DNA of 46,016 nt, from positions 1 through 46,016 of the forward strand of contig NZ_JAKSXX010000098.1 in the NCBI RefSeq assembly GCF_022829385.1. The letters run 5' to 3'. A model generated the notes under the pieces. That model was not told where the DNA came from and made no database searches. It saw only the letters and a program-made list of their open reading frames with translations. The position numbers and the translations under genes are program-made. Numbering within the stretch: the stretch's first letter is position 1; each line of letters opens with the position of its first letter. The DNA is from Methylobacterium sp. J-070. GTDB lineage: Bacteria > Pseudomonadota > Alphaproteobacteria > Rhizobiales > Beijerinckiaceae. Positions 17,553-24,805 of the stretch are shown here, piece after piece.

Positions 17553-19271
17553 TCACTCCGCCGCCGCGGCGTGTGGCGCGGGGAAAAGATCCGGGAAATA
17601 CTTGATGACGCTGCTGAGGGGGTTTGAGGCGGCTTGGCCGAGGCCGCAGATCGAGGCGTCCCGCATGCACTGGGACAGCTCGCCCAGGAGCTCGGTGTCC
17701 CAGACGCCCTGCTCCATCAGGATGCGGGCCTTCTGGGTCCCAGAACGGCAGGGGGTGCACTGCCCGCAACTCTCGTCCTCGAAAAACCTCATCAGGTTCA
17801 ACGCGGCGCCGCGCACATCGTCCCGGTCCGACAGGATTACGACGGCGGCGGAGCCGATGAAGCAGCCGTACTTCTCCAGCGTCCCGAAATCGAGCGGGAT
17901 GTCGTTCATCGACGCCGGCAGGATGCCGCCCGACGCGCCGCCCGGCAGGTAGGCCGCGAAGGTGTGGCCGTCCGCCATGCCGCCGCAATACTCGTCGATG
18001 AGTTCCTGGATGGTGAGGCCGGCCGGGCCGAGCTTCACCCCCGGCTCCTTCACGCGCCCCGAGACCGAGTAGGAGCGCAGGCCGACGCGATCGTTGCGGC
18101 TGTGGCTCTTCCACCACGTGCCGCCCCGCTCGATCAGGTCGCGGACCCAGAACAGCGTCTCGATGTTATTGATCAGCGTCGGACGGTTGAACAGGCCGAC
18201 CTGGAACGGGAACGGCGGCTTGTGCCGCGGCAGCCCGCGCTTCCCTTCGAGGGACTCGATCAGCGAGGATTCCTCGCCACAGATATAGGCGCCGGCGCCG
18301 CGGCGCAGGTGGATGCGGGGGCCGCCCTCGGGGAGCTTCGCGATCTCGCGCGTCAGGATCTCGCGGGAGATGGGATACTCGTCGCGCAGATAGATGTAGA
18401 CCTCCGGCGCCTCGACGACGTGGGCGCCGATCAGCATGCCTTCGAGGAAGCGGTGCGGGTCGGTGTTGAGGTAGAGCTGGTCCTTGAAGGTGCCGGGCTC
18501 GCCCTCGTCCCCGTTGACCGCCATTAGCCGGGGCCCGGGCTCGCCGCGCACCGAGCGCCACTTGCGCCCCGTCGGGAAGCCCGCGCCGCCGAGGCCGCGC
18601 AGGCCGCCATCGTCGAGCACCGTCAGGATGTCGTCGACCGGGAGGTCCCCGTTGCGGAGCCGGTCGAGGGTCGCGTATCCGCCGGCGGCCCGATAGGCGT
18701 CGTAGTCGACGTAGTCGGGGATGTGGGCGTGAGTGTCGCCGGCCTCGACCGCGGCCGTCACGGACGCGAGGTTGGCCTTGTGCAGGAAGTTGTGCCCGAC
18801 CTCGACGGCGGGCGCGTGGTCGCACAGGCCGACGCAGGGCGCGCGCACGACGCGGACGGCGTCGGAGGCGAGTTCCCGCTGGAGCGTCTCCAGCAACTCC
18901 TCGGCGCCGAACATCGCGCAGGTGATGCTGTCGCAGACCCGAACGGTCAGCCGCGGGATCGAGGCGCCACCCTCCTTCACGACGTCGAAATGCGCGTAGA
19001 AGGTCGCGGTCTCGAACACCTCGGCGAAAGCCAAGGCCATCTCATCGGCCAGCGCCGCCAAGTGGTCTGCGCTGATCTGGCCGTAGGTGTCCTGGATCAG
19101 GTGCAAGTGTTCGATGAGCAGGTCGCGCTGGCGCGACCGGGAGCCGAGAAGCTCCTCGATCTCGACCTTCGCCCGCGGCTCGACCTGGCGCCCCTTGGGG
19201 ACGCTGCGCGCCTTGTTCCGCCCCCGGCCGGGATGCGAGAAATTCCTGACTGTCCCCGGTGCCTCACTCAT
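17553..19271 (-). CDS. fdh1B: NAD-dependent formate dehydrogenase, beta (diaphorase) subunit
   Basis: A 572-residue NuoE-NuoF fusion that passes electrons from the alpha subunit to NAD+. The N-terminal NuoE-like domain has the [2Fe-2S] ligands C113, C118, C146 and C150. The NuoF part carries GLGGAGFPTGRKW (226-238) and NGDEGEPGTFKD for FMN and NADH, a GAGAYICGEESSLIESLEG loop, and the C-terminal [4Fe-4S] motif ESCGQCTPC with its partner in ASICGLGQ. The start MSEAPGTVRNFSHPG (19271) matches the M. extorquens protein as I remember it; an ATG six codons earlier is also open. A conserved unknown small gene ends 62 bases upstream on the same strand, so it probably heads the operon. Confidence 0.95.
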   Translation of the reverse strand: MSEAPGTVRNFSHPGRGRNKARSVPKGRQVEPRAKVEIEELLGSRSRQRDLLIEHLHLIQDTYGQISADHLAALADEMALAFAEVFETATFYAHFDVVKEGGASIPRLTVRVCDSITCAMFGAEELLETLQRELASDAVRVVRAPCVGLCDHAPAVEVGHNFLHKANLASVTAAVEAGDTHAHIPDYVDYDAYRAAGGYATLDRLRNGDLPVDDILTVLDDGGLRGLGGAGFPTGRKWRSVRGEPGPRLMAVNGDEGEPGTFKDQLYLNTDPHRFLEGMLIGAHVVEAPEVYIYLRDEYPISREILTREIAKLPEGGPRIHLRRGAGAYICGEESSLIESLEGKRGLPRHKPPFPFQVGLFNRPTLINNIETLFWVRDLIERGGTWWKSHSRNDRVGLRSYSVSGRVKEPGVKLGPAGLTIQELIDEYCGGMADGHTFAAYLPGGASGGILPASMNDIPLDFGTLEKYGCFIGSAAVVILSDRDDVRGAALNLMRFFEDESCGQCTPCRSGTQKARILMEQGVWDTELLGELSQCMRDASICGLGQAASNPLSSVIKYFPDLFPAPHAAAAE

Positions 19272-19333
19272 GCGGTATCTGGTTTCCAACTGCTGGGGCG
19301 GGTGGTCGCGGCGTCCTGAGGTCCGGTTGGGGC

Positions 19334-19654
19334 CTACTGGCCGCCGAAGGCTCGGAGCGGCTGACCGGCCTCGGACCGGTGTTTCATCGTGACAGACGCC
19401 GTCGCCTCGTCCAGGGACGTGACCCTGGGTCCGACGACGGAGCGGAGCTCAATCTCGAACGCGTCGAGGACGTCGTTCAGGCGGTCCATCAGGGAATTCG
19501 GGGCGTCTCCGGCCAGGGAATCAACCGCCTCGGCGATCGCGTCGCGGACCCGGCCGCTGAGCTCCTGCGTCAGCGGCGGCTTCGCGTCGGCGCAGTAGGC
19601 GTCCGTCACGATGGTGGCCCAGTCCGCCGCGGAGGATGCGTCACCCATGTTCAT
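19334..19654 (-). CDS. 106-residue protein of unknown function, first gene of the fdh1 operon
   Basis: A small soluble, mostly helical protein (MNMGDASSAADWATIVTDAY...). It is a paralogue of the 108-residue protein at 22721: both share W-x2-I-x2-DAY, PPLT, VR-x2-IAEA, VGPR and an almost identical C-terminal tail (HRSEAGxPLRAFGGQ). The open frame runs upstream to 20029, but that extension is low in quality and overlaps mobB, so ATG 19654 (or ATG 19648) is preferred. It lies 62 bases before fdh1B on the same strand. It does not resemble the FdsD delta subunit or FdhD. A role as accessory subunit, assembly or regulatory factor for formate dehydrogenase is inferred from position only. Confidence 0.7.
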   Translation of the reverse strand: MNMGDASSAADWATIVTDAYCADAKPPLTQELSGRVRDAIAEAVDSLAGDAPNSLMDRLNDVLDAFEIELRSVVGPRVTSLDEATASVTMKHRSEAGQPLRAFGGQ

Positions 19655-19747
19655 GCCTGCGCGATCGAGGGAAGGTTGAAGTCGTGCATGGCGTGCCCGT
19701 TCGGGTCCGCTGGTGTGGCGTTCGCTCGTGGCATACCAAATGGCAGC

Positions 19748-19771
19748 CGTTATAGCGGAGGTGTTATATCG
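19748..19771. promoter_or_regulatory. Candidate ModE-type operator between fdh1 and mobB units
   Basis: A 24-base imperfect palindrome, CGTTATA-N10-TATATCG, whose half sites match at 6 of 7 positions. It resembles the ModE operator consensus (CGnTATAT-type half sites). It lies 94 bases before the small fdh-operon gene and 118 bases before mobB, in an AT-rich patch of an otherwise GC-rich divergent gap. A second copy with identical spacing is at 21743-21766. Confidence 0.55.
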
Positions 19772-19889
19772 TTTTTGAAGTCGTTTCAATTTGCGTGGCG
19801 CCGCGGTCACGCGCCAGGACGGCGTGGCTGACGCTTGCCCTGAGCCATAACGCGGGGCAGTGGAAACGGCACGAGGGAGGTGGTCAGCG

Positions 19890-20417
19890 GTGTCCGGCAT
19901 TCGCGTTATCGGACTTGCCGGGTGGAGCGGGGCCGGCAAGACCAGCCTGCTGGTTCGGGCCATCCCCGTGCTCGTCACCCGCGGGGTTAAGGTGGCGACA
20001 ATCAAGCACGCCCACCACGACTTCGACACGGACTGGCCTGGGAAGGATTCCTACGAGCACCGCAGGGCGGGAGCGAGCGAGGTCCTAGTCTCTTCGGGCC
20101 GCCGGTGGGCACAGGTCCACGAGCTGCGCGACGAGCAGGAGGCGACCCTAGCTCAGCTCCTGCGGCGGATTAGCCCCTGCGACCTCGTCGTCGTGGAAGG
20201 GTACAAGCGGGAGCCGATCCCCAAAATCGAGGTCCATCGCGCCGACAACGGCCGCCCGCCCCTCTATCCTTTGGACCCCACCGTCGTGGGCATCGCGAGC
20301 GACGTCGCATTTCCCGCATCGGGCATTCCCATCGTAGATTTGAACGATGCGGAGGCGGTGACAGGGCTGATGCTCGACGTAGCCGTTTCCTTCGAAAATG
20401 TCCTCGGGAGGCTCTAG
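19890..20417 (+). CDS. mobB: Molybdopterin-guanine dinucleotide biosynthesis adapter MobB
   Basis: A 175-residue P-loop GTPase-like protein. It begins MSGIRVIGLAGWSGAGKTSL (Walker A), followed by VKVATIKHAHHDFDTDWPGKDS and HRRAGASEVLVSSGRRWAQV, then CDLVVVEGYKREPIPKIEVH, all typical of MobB. MobB assists MobA in attaching GMP to molybdopterin, giving the bis-MGD cofactor that formate dehydrogenases need. GTG 19890 is chosen because GGGAGG lies about 9 bases upstream; longer frames lack one. It is followed four bases later by moeA and is divergent from the fdh1 operon. Confidence 0.9.
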   Translation: MSGIRVIGLAGWSGAGKTSLLVRAIPVLVTRGVKVATIKHAHHDFDTDWPGKDSYEHRRAGASEVLVSSGRRWAQVHELRDEQEATLAQLLRRISPCDLVVVEGYKREPIPKIEVHRADNGRPPLYPLDPTVVGIASDVAFPASGIPIVDLNDAEAVTGLMLDVAVSFENVLGRL

Positions 20418-20421
20418 CCGG

Positions 20422-21678
20422 ATGGCCCAGCTCAGCGATGACTGCTTCGCGTTCGGCGGTCCTCTGATGACCATCGAGGACGCGCACGCGCTGTTCGGCG
20501 AGCGGCTCGTAGCGGTCGTCGGCACCGAGGACGTTCCCGTCTCGGACGCCGACGGACGCATCCTGGCCGAGGATTGCGTTGCGCCCATCGACGTCCCACC
20601 GTTCCCCAACTCGGCCGTCGACGGCTACGCAGTCCGTTTTGCGGACCTGCGCGCCTCCGATGCGACGGTCCTGCCGGTCGGCGCGGTCGTCGCGGCCGGC
20701 GTCGCCTCCGAAGGCGTGTCGGTGGCGGGCTCGGCCGCCCGGATCTTCACCGGAGCCCCGATGCCGGCTGAGGCCGACACCGTCTTCATGCAGGAGGACG
20801 TCTACGTCCTTCCCGACGGCCGGGTGTCCTTGCCGCTCGGGCTGAAGCGCGGCGCCAACAGCCGCGACGCCGGCGAGGACGCGGCGAAGGGCTCGTCGAT
20901 CATCGCAGCCGGGCGGCGTCTCCGGCCGCAGGACTTGGCTCTGGCGACCGCGGTCGGCCTCCGCACCTTGAAGGTCCGCCGCACCCTGAAGGTCGGCGTG
21001 TTCTCGACGGGCAACGAGCTCGTCGAGCCGGGAGCGCCCTTGAGGCCAGGCGCGATCTACGACTCGAACCGTGTCCTGCTGCTCGCTCTTATCCGGCGGA
21101 TGGGCTTCGCGGCGCGTGACCTCGGCATCATCCGTGACGATCCGGCGGCCCTCGCCGCGAGGCTCTCAGCGGCGGCTGCCGAGCATGACGTGATCCTCAC
21201 CTCGGGCGGCGTGTCGACCGGCGACGAGGATCACGTGAAGACCGCCGTCGAGACTATCGGGCGCCTCGTATTCTGGAGGCTGGGGATCAAGCCGGGACGG
21301 CCGGTCGCGATGGGCATGATCGACGGCAAGCCGTTCCTGGGTCTGCCGGGCAACCCGGTGGCCGTCTACGTTACCCTCTTGTTCGTCGTGCGGCCGCTCC
21401 TCGCCCGGCTTGCCGGCGAGGCTTACGCGCCGCCGCCCGGATTCACCGTCAGGGCGGCCTTCTCTTATCGGAAGCGGGCGGGCCGCAGGGAGTTCGTTAG
21501 GGTTAGCCTCGCCCGGGACAGCGACGGCACCTGGGAAGCCCGGAAGTTCCAGCGCGACGGCGCGGGCATGCTGTCATCGCTCACCGAAACCGACGGTCTC
21601 GTGGAGCTGGAGGACGGCCGGATCGCGGTCGTGCCGGGCGACGTCGTGCGGTTCCATCCGCACGAAACCCATTGGTAG
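20422..21678 (+). CDS. moeA: Molybdopterin molybdenumtransferase MoeA
   Basis: A 418-residue canonical MoeA that inserts molybdate (or tungstate) into adenylyl-molybdopterin. It shows PPFPNSAVDGYAVR, RIFTGAPMPAEADTVFMQED, LRPQDLALATAVG, STGNELVEPG, GAIYDSNRVLL, TSGGVSTGDEDHVK (domain III) and LPGNPVAVYVTLLF, then a C-terminal beta domain ending VVPGDVVRFHP. ATG 20422 follows GGGAGG by 9 bases; ATG 20398 in the same frame would overlap mobB. This is the only normal, complete MoeA of the window, besides two unusual relatives and a dead fragment near tup. Three MoeA-type genes together suggest separate duties for Mo and W (inference). Confidence 0.93.
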   Translation: MAQLSDDCFAFGGPLMTIEDAHALFGERLVAVVGTEDVPVSDADGRILAEDCVAPIDVPPFPNSAVDGYAVRFADLRASDATVLPVGAVVAAGVASEGVSVAGSAARIFTGAPMPAEADTVFMQEDVYVLPDGRVSLPLGLKRGANSRDAGEDAAKGSSIIAAGRRLRPQDLALATAVGLRTLKVRRTLKVGVFSTGNELVEPGAPLRPGAIYDSNRVLLLALIRRMGFAARDLGIIRDDPAALAARLSAAAAEHDVILTSGGVSTGDEDHVKTAVETIGRLVFWRLGIKPGRPVAMGMIDGKPFLGLPGNPVAVYVTLLFVVRPLLARLAGEAYAPPPGFTVRAAFSYRKRAGRREFVRVSLARDSDGTWEARKFQRDGAGMLSSLTETDGLVELEDGRIAVVPGDVVRFHPHETHW

Positions 21679-21742
21679 CAAGGCCGTACCTAGAGCCTCG
21701 CCAGACAAAGGCCGCGCCCGAGCATTGCCGGGCTCGGGCTTC

Positions 21743-21766
21743 CGTTATATCAAATCTGCTATCTCG
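21743..21766. promoter_or_regulatory. Second candidate ModE-type operator, before the avidin-like gene
   Basis: CGTTATA-N10-TATCTCG, the same 24-base layout and left half as the site at 19748-19771; its half sites match at 5 of 7 positions. It lies 48 bases before ATG 21815. Confidence 0.45.
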
Positions 21767-21814
21767 CTTGTGATTGGCCGTGAGCGGCCGCTCGATCGGC
21801 AGGCTTGGGCAACG

Positions 21815-22168
21815 ATGTTCGATGGTGTCTGGCGGAGCCAAGCAGGCGCGGAACTTCGCCTCCTCCAGATGGGCGAGGCCGTCTCCGGGACTTACACCGC
21901 CGCCAATCCCGGCTTTCCGCAGACGCATCGAAGCCGCATCCTCGTCGGCACGGCCGAGGGCGACATCATCGGATTCGTGACCAGCACGTCGTCGCCCCAG
22001 GAAATCACGGCTTGGACCGGGCGGCTCGTCCGCACCGACGAAGAGACGGCCGAGGAGATCCATGCGGTCTTCCATGCCGTCGATCGGTGTTCGCAGCCAC
22101 AGGCCATGGACGGTCACATCGCGCTCGAAACAACCATCTTCTCGAAGGTCGAGACCGCTTGTCCATGA
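21815..22168 (+). CDS. Avidin-like beta-barrel protein, biotin residues altered
   Basis: A 117-residue protein with the strand pattern of the avidin family: GVWRSQAGAELRLLQ (compare GTWYNQLGSTF of streptavidin), VSGTYTAANPGFPQ (compare LTGTYESAVG), GDIIGFVTSTSS, EITAWTGRLV (compare ATTWSGQYV), IHAVFHAVDR and a final IFSKV. Several biotin contacts differ: the first-strand Asn is Ser, the following Ser is Ala, and the strand-6 Trp seems missing, while the WTG/WSG Trp and GTY Tyr remain. There is no signal peptide, so it would be cytoplasmic from ATG 21815; GTG 21770 is also open. A CGTTATA-type palindrome immediately upstream links it to the metal-cofactor genes. Ligand unknown. Confidence 0.6.
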   Translation: MFDGVWRSQAGAELRLLQMGEAVSGTYTAANPGFPQTHRSRILVGTAEGDIIGFVTSTSSPQEITAWTGRLVRTDEETAEEIHAVFHAVDRCSQPQAMDGHIALETTIFSKVETACP

Positions 22169-22720
22169 AGGCAAGGCCGCTTCCATCCTCGACATTGTCC
22201 TGAGGAACGGAAGGCGAAATTGGAGCGAGGAACTGTCGGCGCATCGTTTGCCGACAAACATCGTATTTCCGGTTCGTCCTCCATCCCGTCATTTCCAGAT
22301 CGGGCATTCGAATAGCCGATCGCAATCGGTAGCAACCGCTTACGGGACGTCCTCAAAGCTGGCCGAATTGCCGGGATAGGCGTGAGATGGCCGGCTAGCG
22401 TTGTTCTGACGCGAATGATTCACCGCTTGCCATGCTCATGTTGGCGGCCGTCATTTGCAGCTGCCCTGGTGCGCAATCCATCGCTCACCGTAGCCGTACC
22501 GAGGACGGGCGCGGGTCGGCTGGCTCCCTCGTGTAAGTCGCCTCCTCAGGATTGCTGGGAGCTGTACGGCTATTCCCTCGGCCAATTCTCGTCGTGGAAT
22601 CGCTGTTCATGCCAATATTTTGGTTTCGTTACTGATGAGTGTATTGGGTTCTTGATGCATGTGTGATCACTCAAACACGATTTGAATATTGAGTACACTT
22701 CGAGGCGCGACGGAGGGCAT
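22169..22720 (+). other. Intergenic stretch without a gene
   Basis: About 550 bases with only short, poorly composed frames. The last 120 bases are AT-richer (AATATTTTGGTTTCG..., CACGATTTGAATATTGAG) and probably hold the promoter of the 22721 gene. Confidence 0.4.
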
Positions 22721-23047
22721 ATGAGCACACACCCTGGTCGAACGGCAGACGAGTGGGCCGGCATTATCAGCGATGCGTATGCTGCTAGAACACGGCCACC
22801 ATTGACACGCCAACTCGAGAAGGAGGTTCGTCAAGTGATCGCCGAGGCGCTTCGGGAAGCAGAAGCGGCCAACAGCCCGGACAGCGAGTGGTGCGAGCGC
22901 GTCAACCTCGTTCTGGATCGCAGCGAGATGTCCCTTCATGCAGCCGTGGGGCCTCGGCTTGCCGCGATCGATGATGCTTCAGGAACGGCCGTGATGATGC
23001 ACCGCTCGGAAGCCGGAAGGCCCCTGCGCGCCTTCGGCGGGCAATAG
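22721..23047 (+). CDS. 108-residue paralogue of the fdh1-operon small protein
   Basis: A small helical protein beginning MSTHPGRTADEWAGIISDAY, with GGAGGG 6 bases before the ATG. It aligns over its length with the 106-residue protein at 19334: EWAGIISDAY/DWATIVTDAY, RPPLTRQLEKEVRQVIAEAL/KPPLTQELSGRVRDAIAEAV, AAVGPRLAAIDDAS/SVVGPRVTSLDEAT, and the tail MMHRSEAGRPLRAFGGQ against TMKHRSEAGQPLRAFGGQ. The near-invariant C-terminus implies a binding or interaction site. It ends 78 bases before the 5-formyl-THF cyclo-ligase gene on the same strand and may share its transcript. Function unknown. Confidence 0.75.
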   Translation: MSTHPGRTADEWAGIISDAYAARTRPPLTRQLEKEVRQVIAEALREAEAANSPDSEWCERVNLVLDRSEMSLHAAVGPRLAAIDDASGTAVMMHRSEAGRPLRAFGGQ

Positions 23048-23125
23048 CTGATGCGGCACGGGATGCACCTTCACTGACCAATGGCGTTTCATAGGCAGCA
23101 ACACGGGAGCGGCGGGAGCGAGACC

Positions 23126-23746
23126 ATGAGTTCCGTGAATGAGGTGTGTGAGGTGACTGGCTTCGGTCCGGCATGGCCAGCCGCCAATGCGGATTGGCCG
23201 ACGATCCGTGACTGGCGCAAGGAAACCCGGGACAGACTGATCGCGCAGAGGAGAAGCATTTCGGCTGAGGATCGGTCCGCTTGGAGCGAGAGGATCAGCC
23301 GCGCCCTAGAAGCGGCTCTCGAGCCGTACGCCGGCAGACTGATCGGCTTCTACTGGCCGTTCAGGGGCGAGTATGATCCACGAGCCGTTCTCACCGCGAT
23401 GCAAGAGCGCGGCTCACACCTTGCTCTGCCGGTGATCGTCGAACGTGGTCAGCCGCTCGTCTTCCGTGAGTGGTCCCCTGGCAGCCTGATGGTGCAAGGA
23501 ACCTGGAAGATCCCGATGCCTGAGTCGGGCAAGGCCGTTTTCCCCGACCTCCTCGTGGTGCCGCTGGTCGGGTTTGATCGGCAGGGCTACCGTCTCGGCT
23601 ATGGCGGCGGCTTTTATGACCGGACCATTGCCGCAATGCCAGAGAGGCCACGCTCCATTGGTGTCGGCTTCGAACTCGGACGCCTAGAAACGATCTGCCC
23701 CCAGAGGCACGACATTCCGCTGGAGCGGATTATCACGGAGGGCTGA
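23126..23746 (+). CDS. 5-formyltetrahydrofolate cyclo-ligase family protein
   Basis: A 206-residue protein that should convert 5-formyl-THF to 5,10-methenyl-THF with ATP. WRKETRDRLIAQRRSISAED begins the domain, IGFYWPFRGEYDPR follows, and the family signature VVPLVGFDRQGYRLGYGGGF-YDRT lies near the C-terminus, ending in HDIPLERIITEG. ATG 23126 follows GGCGGGAGCGAGACC; longer frames lack a ribosome site. Folate-bound C1 units exchange with formate in methylotrophs, so its place beside formate dehydrogenase genes makes metabolic sense. The link is by context only. Confidence 0.88.
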   Translation: MSSVNEVCEVTGFGPAWPAANADWPTIRDWRKETRDRLIAQRRSISAEDRSAWSERISRALEAALEPYAGRLIGFYWPFRGEYDPRAVLTAMQERGSHLALPVIVERGQPLVFREWSPGSLMVQGTWKIPMPESGKAVFPDLLVVPLVGFDRQGYRLGYGGGFYDRTIAAMPERPRSIGVGFELGRLETICPQRHDIPLERIITEG

Positions 23747-24481
23747 CGTGACCTGACCGGCCGACCCTTGATGGGACCGATCGGGTGAGTAAACCGATGT
23801 TTTTGGTCGAAGCATCCGGTTACTGATGAAACCGATCGTCCGACTTTCCGCCGTCGATCGTGGTCTGCCTTCGAGTGTTGCGCGCCTGACGTCGACTTAA
23901 GGCGCGCTGTAGACCGGATCCCTGCGCCGTGACGACGTCTGCTTCTGGGATACGGTCGGGGACGGTTGTACGGCTGCAATGGGCGCAAAGCGGAACGGCC
24001 GCTTTCCGGTAAGACTTTCAGGACTGGATGTGGCACACGGCCGGTCAGCCCGTGCGGAGATTTCTGACCTGTTGGAGAAGAACGGAAGGTCCGCTTCCGG
24101 GTATCTTGACGATTGGCTCAAGTGGCTGACGATGGCGGAACGCGGAAGCCAAGAGGTGGCTGCCGTAGGCCGGGGCCATGTTCAACATGGGGCCTCATAC
24201 CACTTGGGCGGCCTCCGGCGCCGCGCAGTATGGCTCGTCAAGTGCGAGGAGACTTTCCTGCCCCTGTCATGAGCAGATCTGGATGTTCCTCAGGCGCTAT
24301 AGCTCAGTTTCCGACGTTAGCGGGATCCAGAATCGGCTGGGAGCGACCGGACCACCTTGTCCCGTCGACGAGAACCGGGCATGGTCCTTCAATCAACCCT
24401 AGGTCGGATGCCTTTTCGATCCGTGCCGCTGGATCCCGACGATCGCCTTGGACTAGCTCTTCTGGCTCACATCAACCTGAC
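23747..24481 (+). other. Long intergenic stretch before the toxin-antitoxin pair
   Basis: About 735 bases with no supported gene. Features seen are an imperfect hairpin near 23793-23822 (AACCGATG ... CATCCGGTT), the GCGGAACGGCCGCTTTCCGG palindromic patch near 23991, and AAGGTCCGCTT at 24086. These look like dispersed intergenic repeats of the strain. Confidence 0.4.
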
Positions 24482-24805
24482 GTGATCGTCTCGTTCGAAA
24501 CCCCCGCCCTGCGTTCGTTGTGCGCCAGCCTGGATGCTGCCGAGCGCGAGCTCGGGGCGGACGATGCTCGCTCGCTCCTCACGACCCTGTCAGACATCGA
24601 GGCTTTGGATACCGCGAATGAGTTCCTAGAACTAGCGGTAGACGATGCTAGAGTCTTGTCGGGCAACGCCATCGCGGTGACCGTGGGACGCGAACATCGT
24701 GCGATCCTCGTACCGGTCGGCGTGCGCTATCAACAACGCCCCGACGGGAGCCCCGATTGGTCAACCGTCAAATATCTCAAGCTGACGGCCTTGTCGCGCC
24801 CATGA
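24482..24805 (+). CDS. HigB/RelE-type toxin-like protein
   Basis: A 107-residue protein with the layout of HigB-like mRNA interferases: VIVSFETPALRSLCASLDAA, a helical middle (LTTLSDIEALDTANEFLEL), GNAIAVTVGREHRAILVPVG and a C-terminal DWSTVKYLKLTALSRP strand resembling the W-x3-x2-L-x-LTDYH end of HigB. GTG 24482 is the likely start. Its stop overlaps the ATG of the next gene (ATGA), the usual toxin-first order of higBA loci. HigB toxins cleave mRNA on the ribosome; whether this one is active cannot be told. Confidence 0.6.
   Translation: MIVSFETPALRSLCASLDAAERELGADDARSLLTTLSDIEALDTANEFLELAVDDARVLSGNAIAVTVGREHRAILVPVGVRYQQRPDGSPDWSTVKYLKLTALSRP

Noticed and set aside
19655..20029. N-terminal extension of the small fdh-operon protein
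   Set aside because: Composition is poor, it overlaps mobB on the other strand, and the paralogue at 22721 starts at the equivalent shorter position.
22382..22666. 94-codon plus-strand frame
   Set aside because: No ribosome site, odd composition rich in Cys and Ser, and no motif.
23793..23822. Hairpin after the cyclo-ligase gene as terminator
   Set aside because: The stem is imperfect, the T-run is in the loop rather than after the stem.
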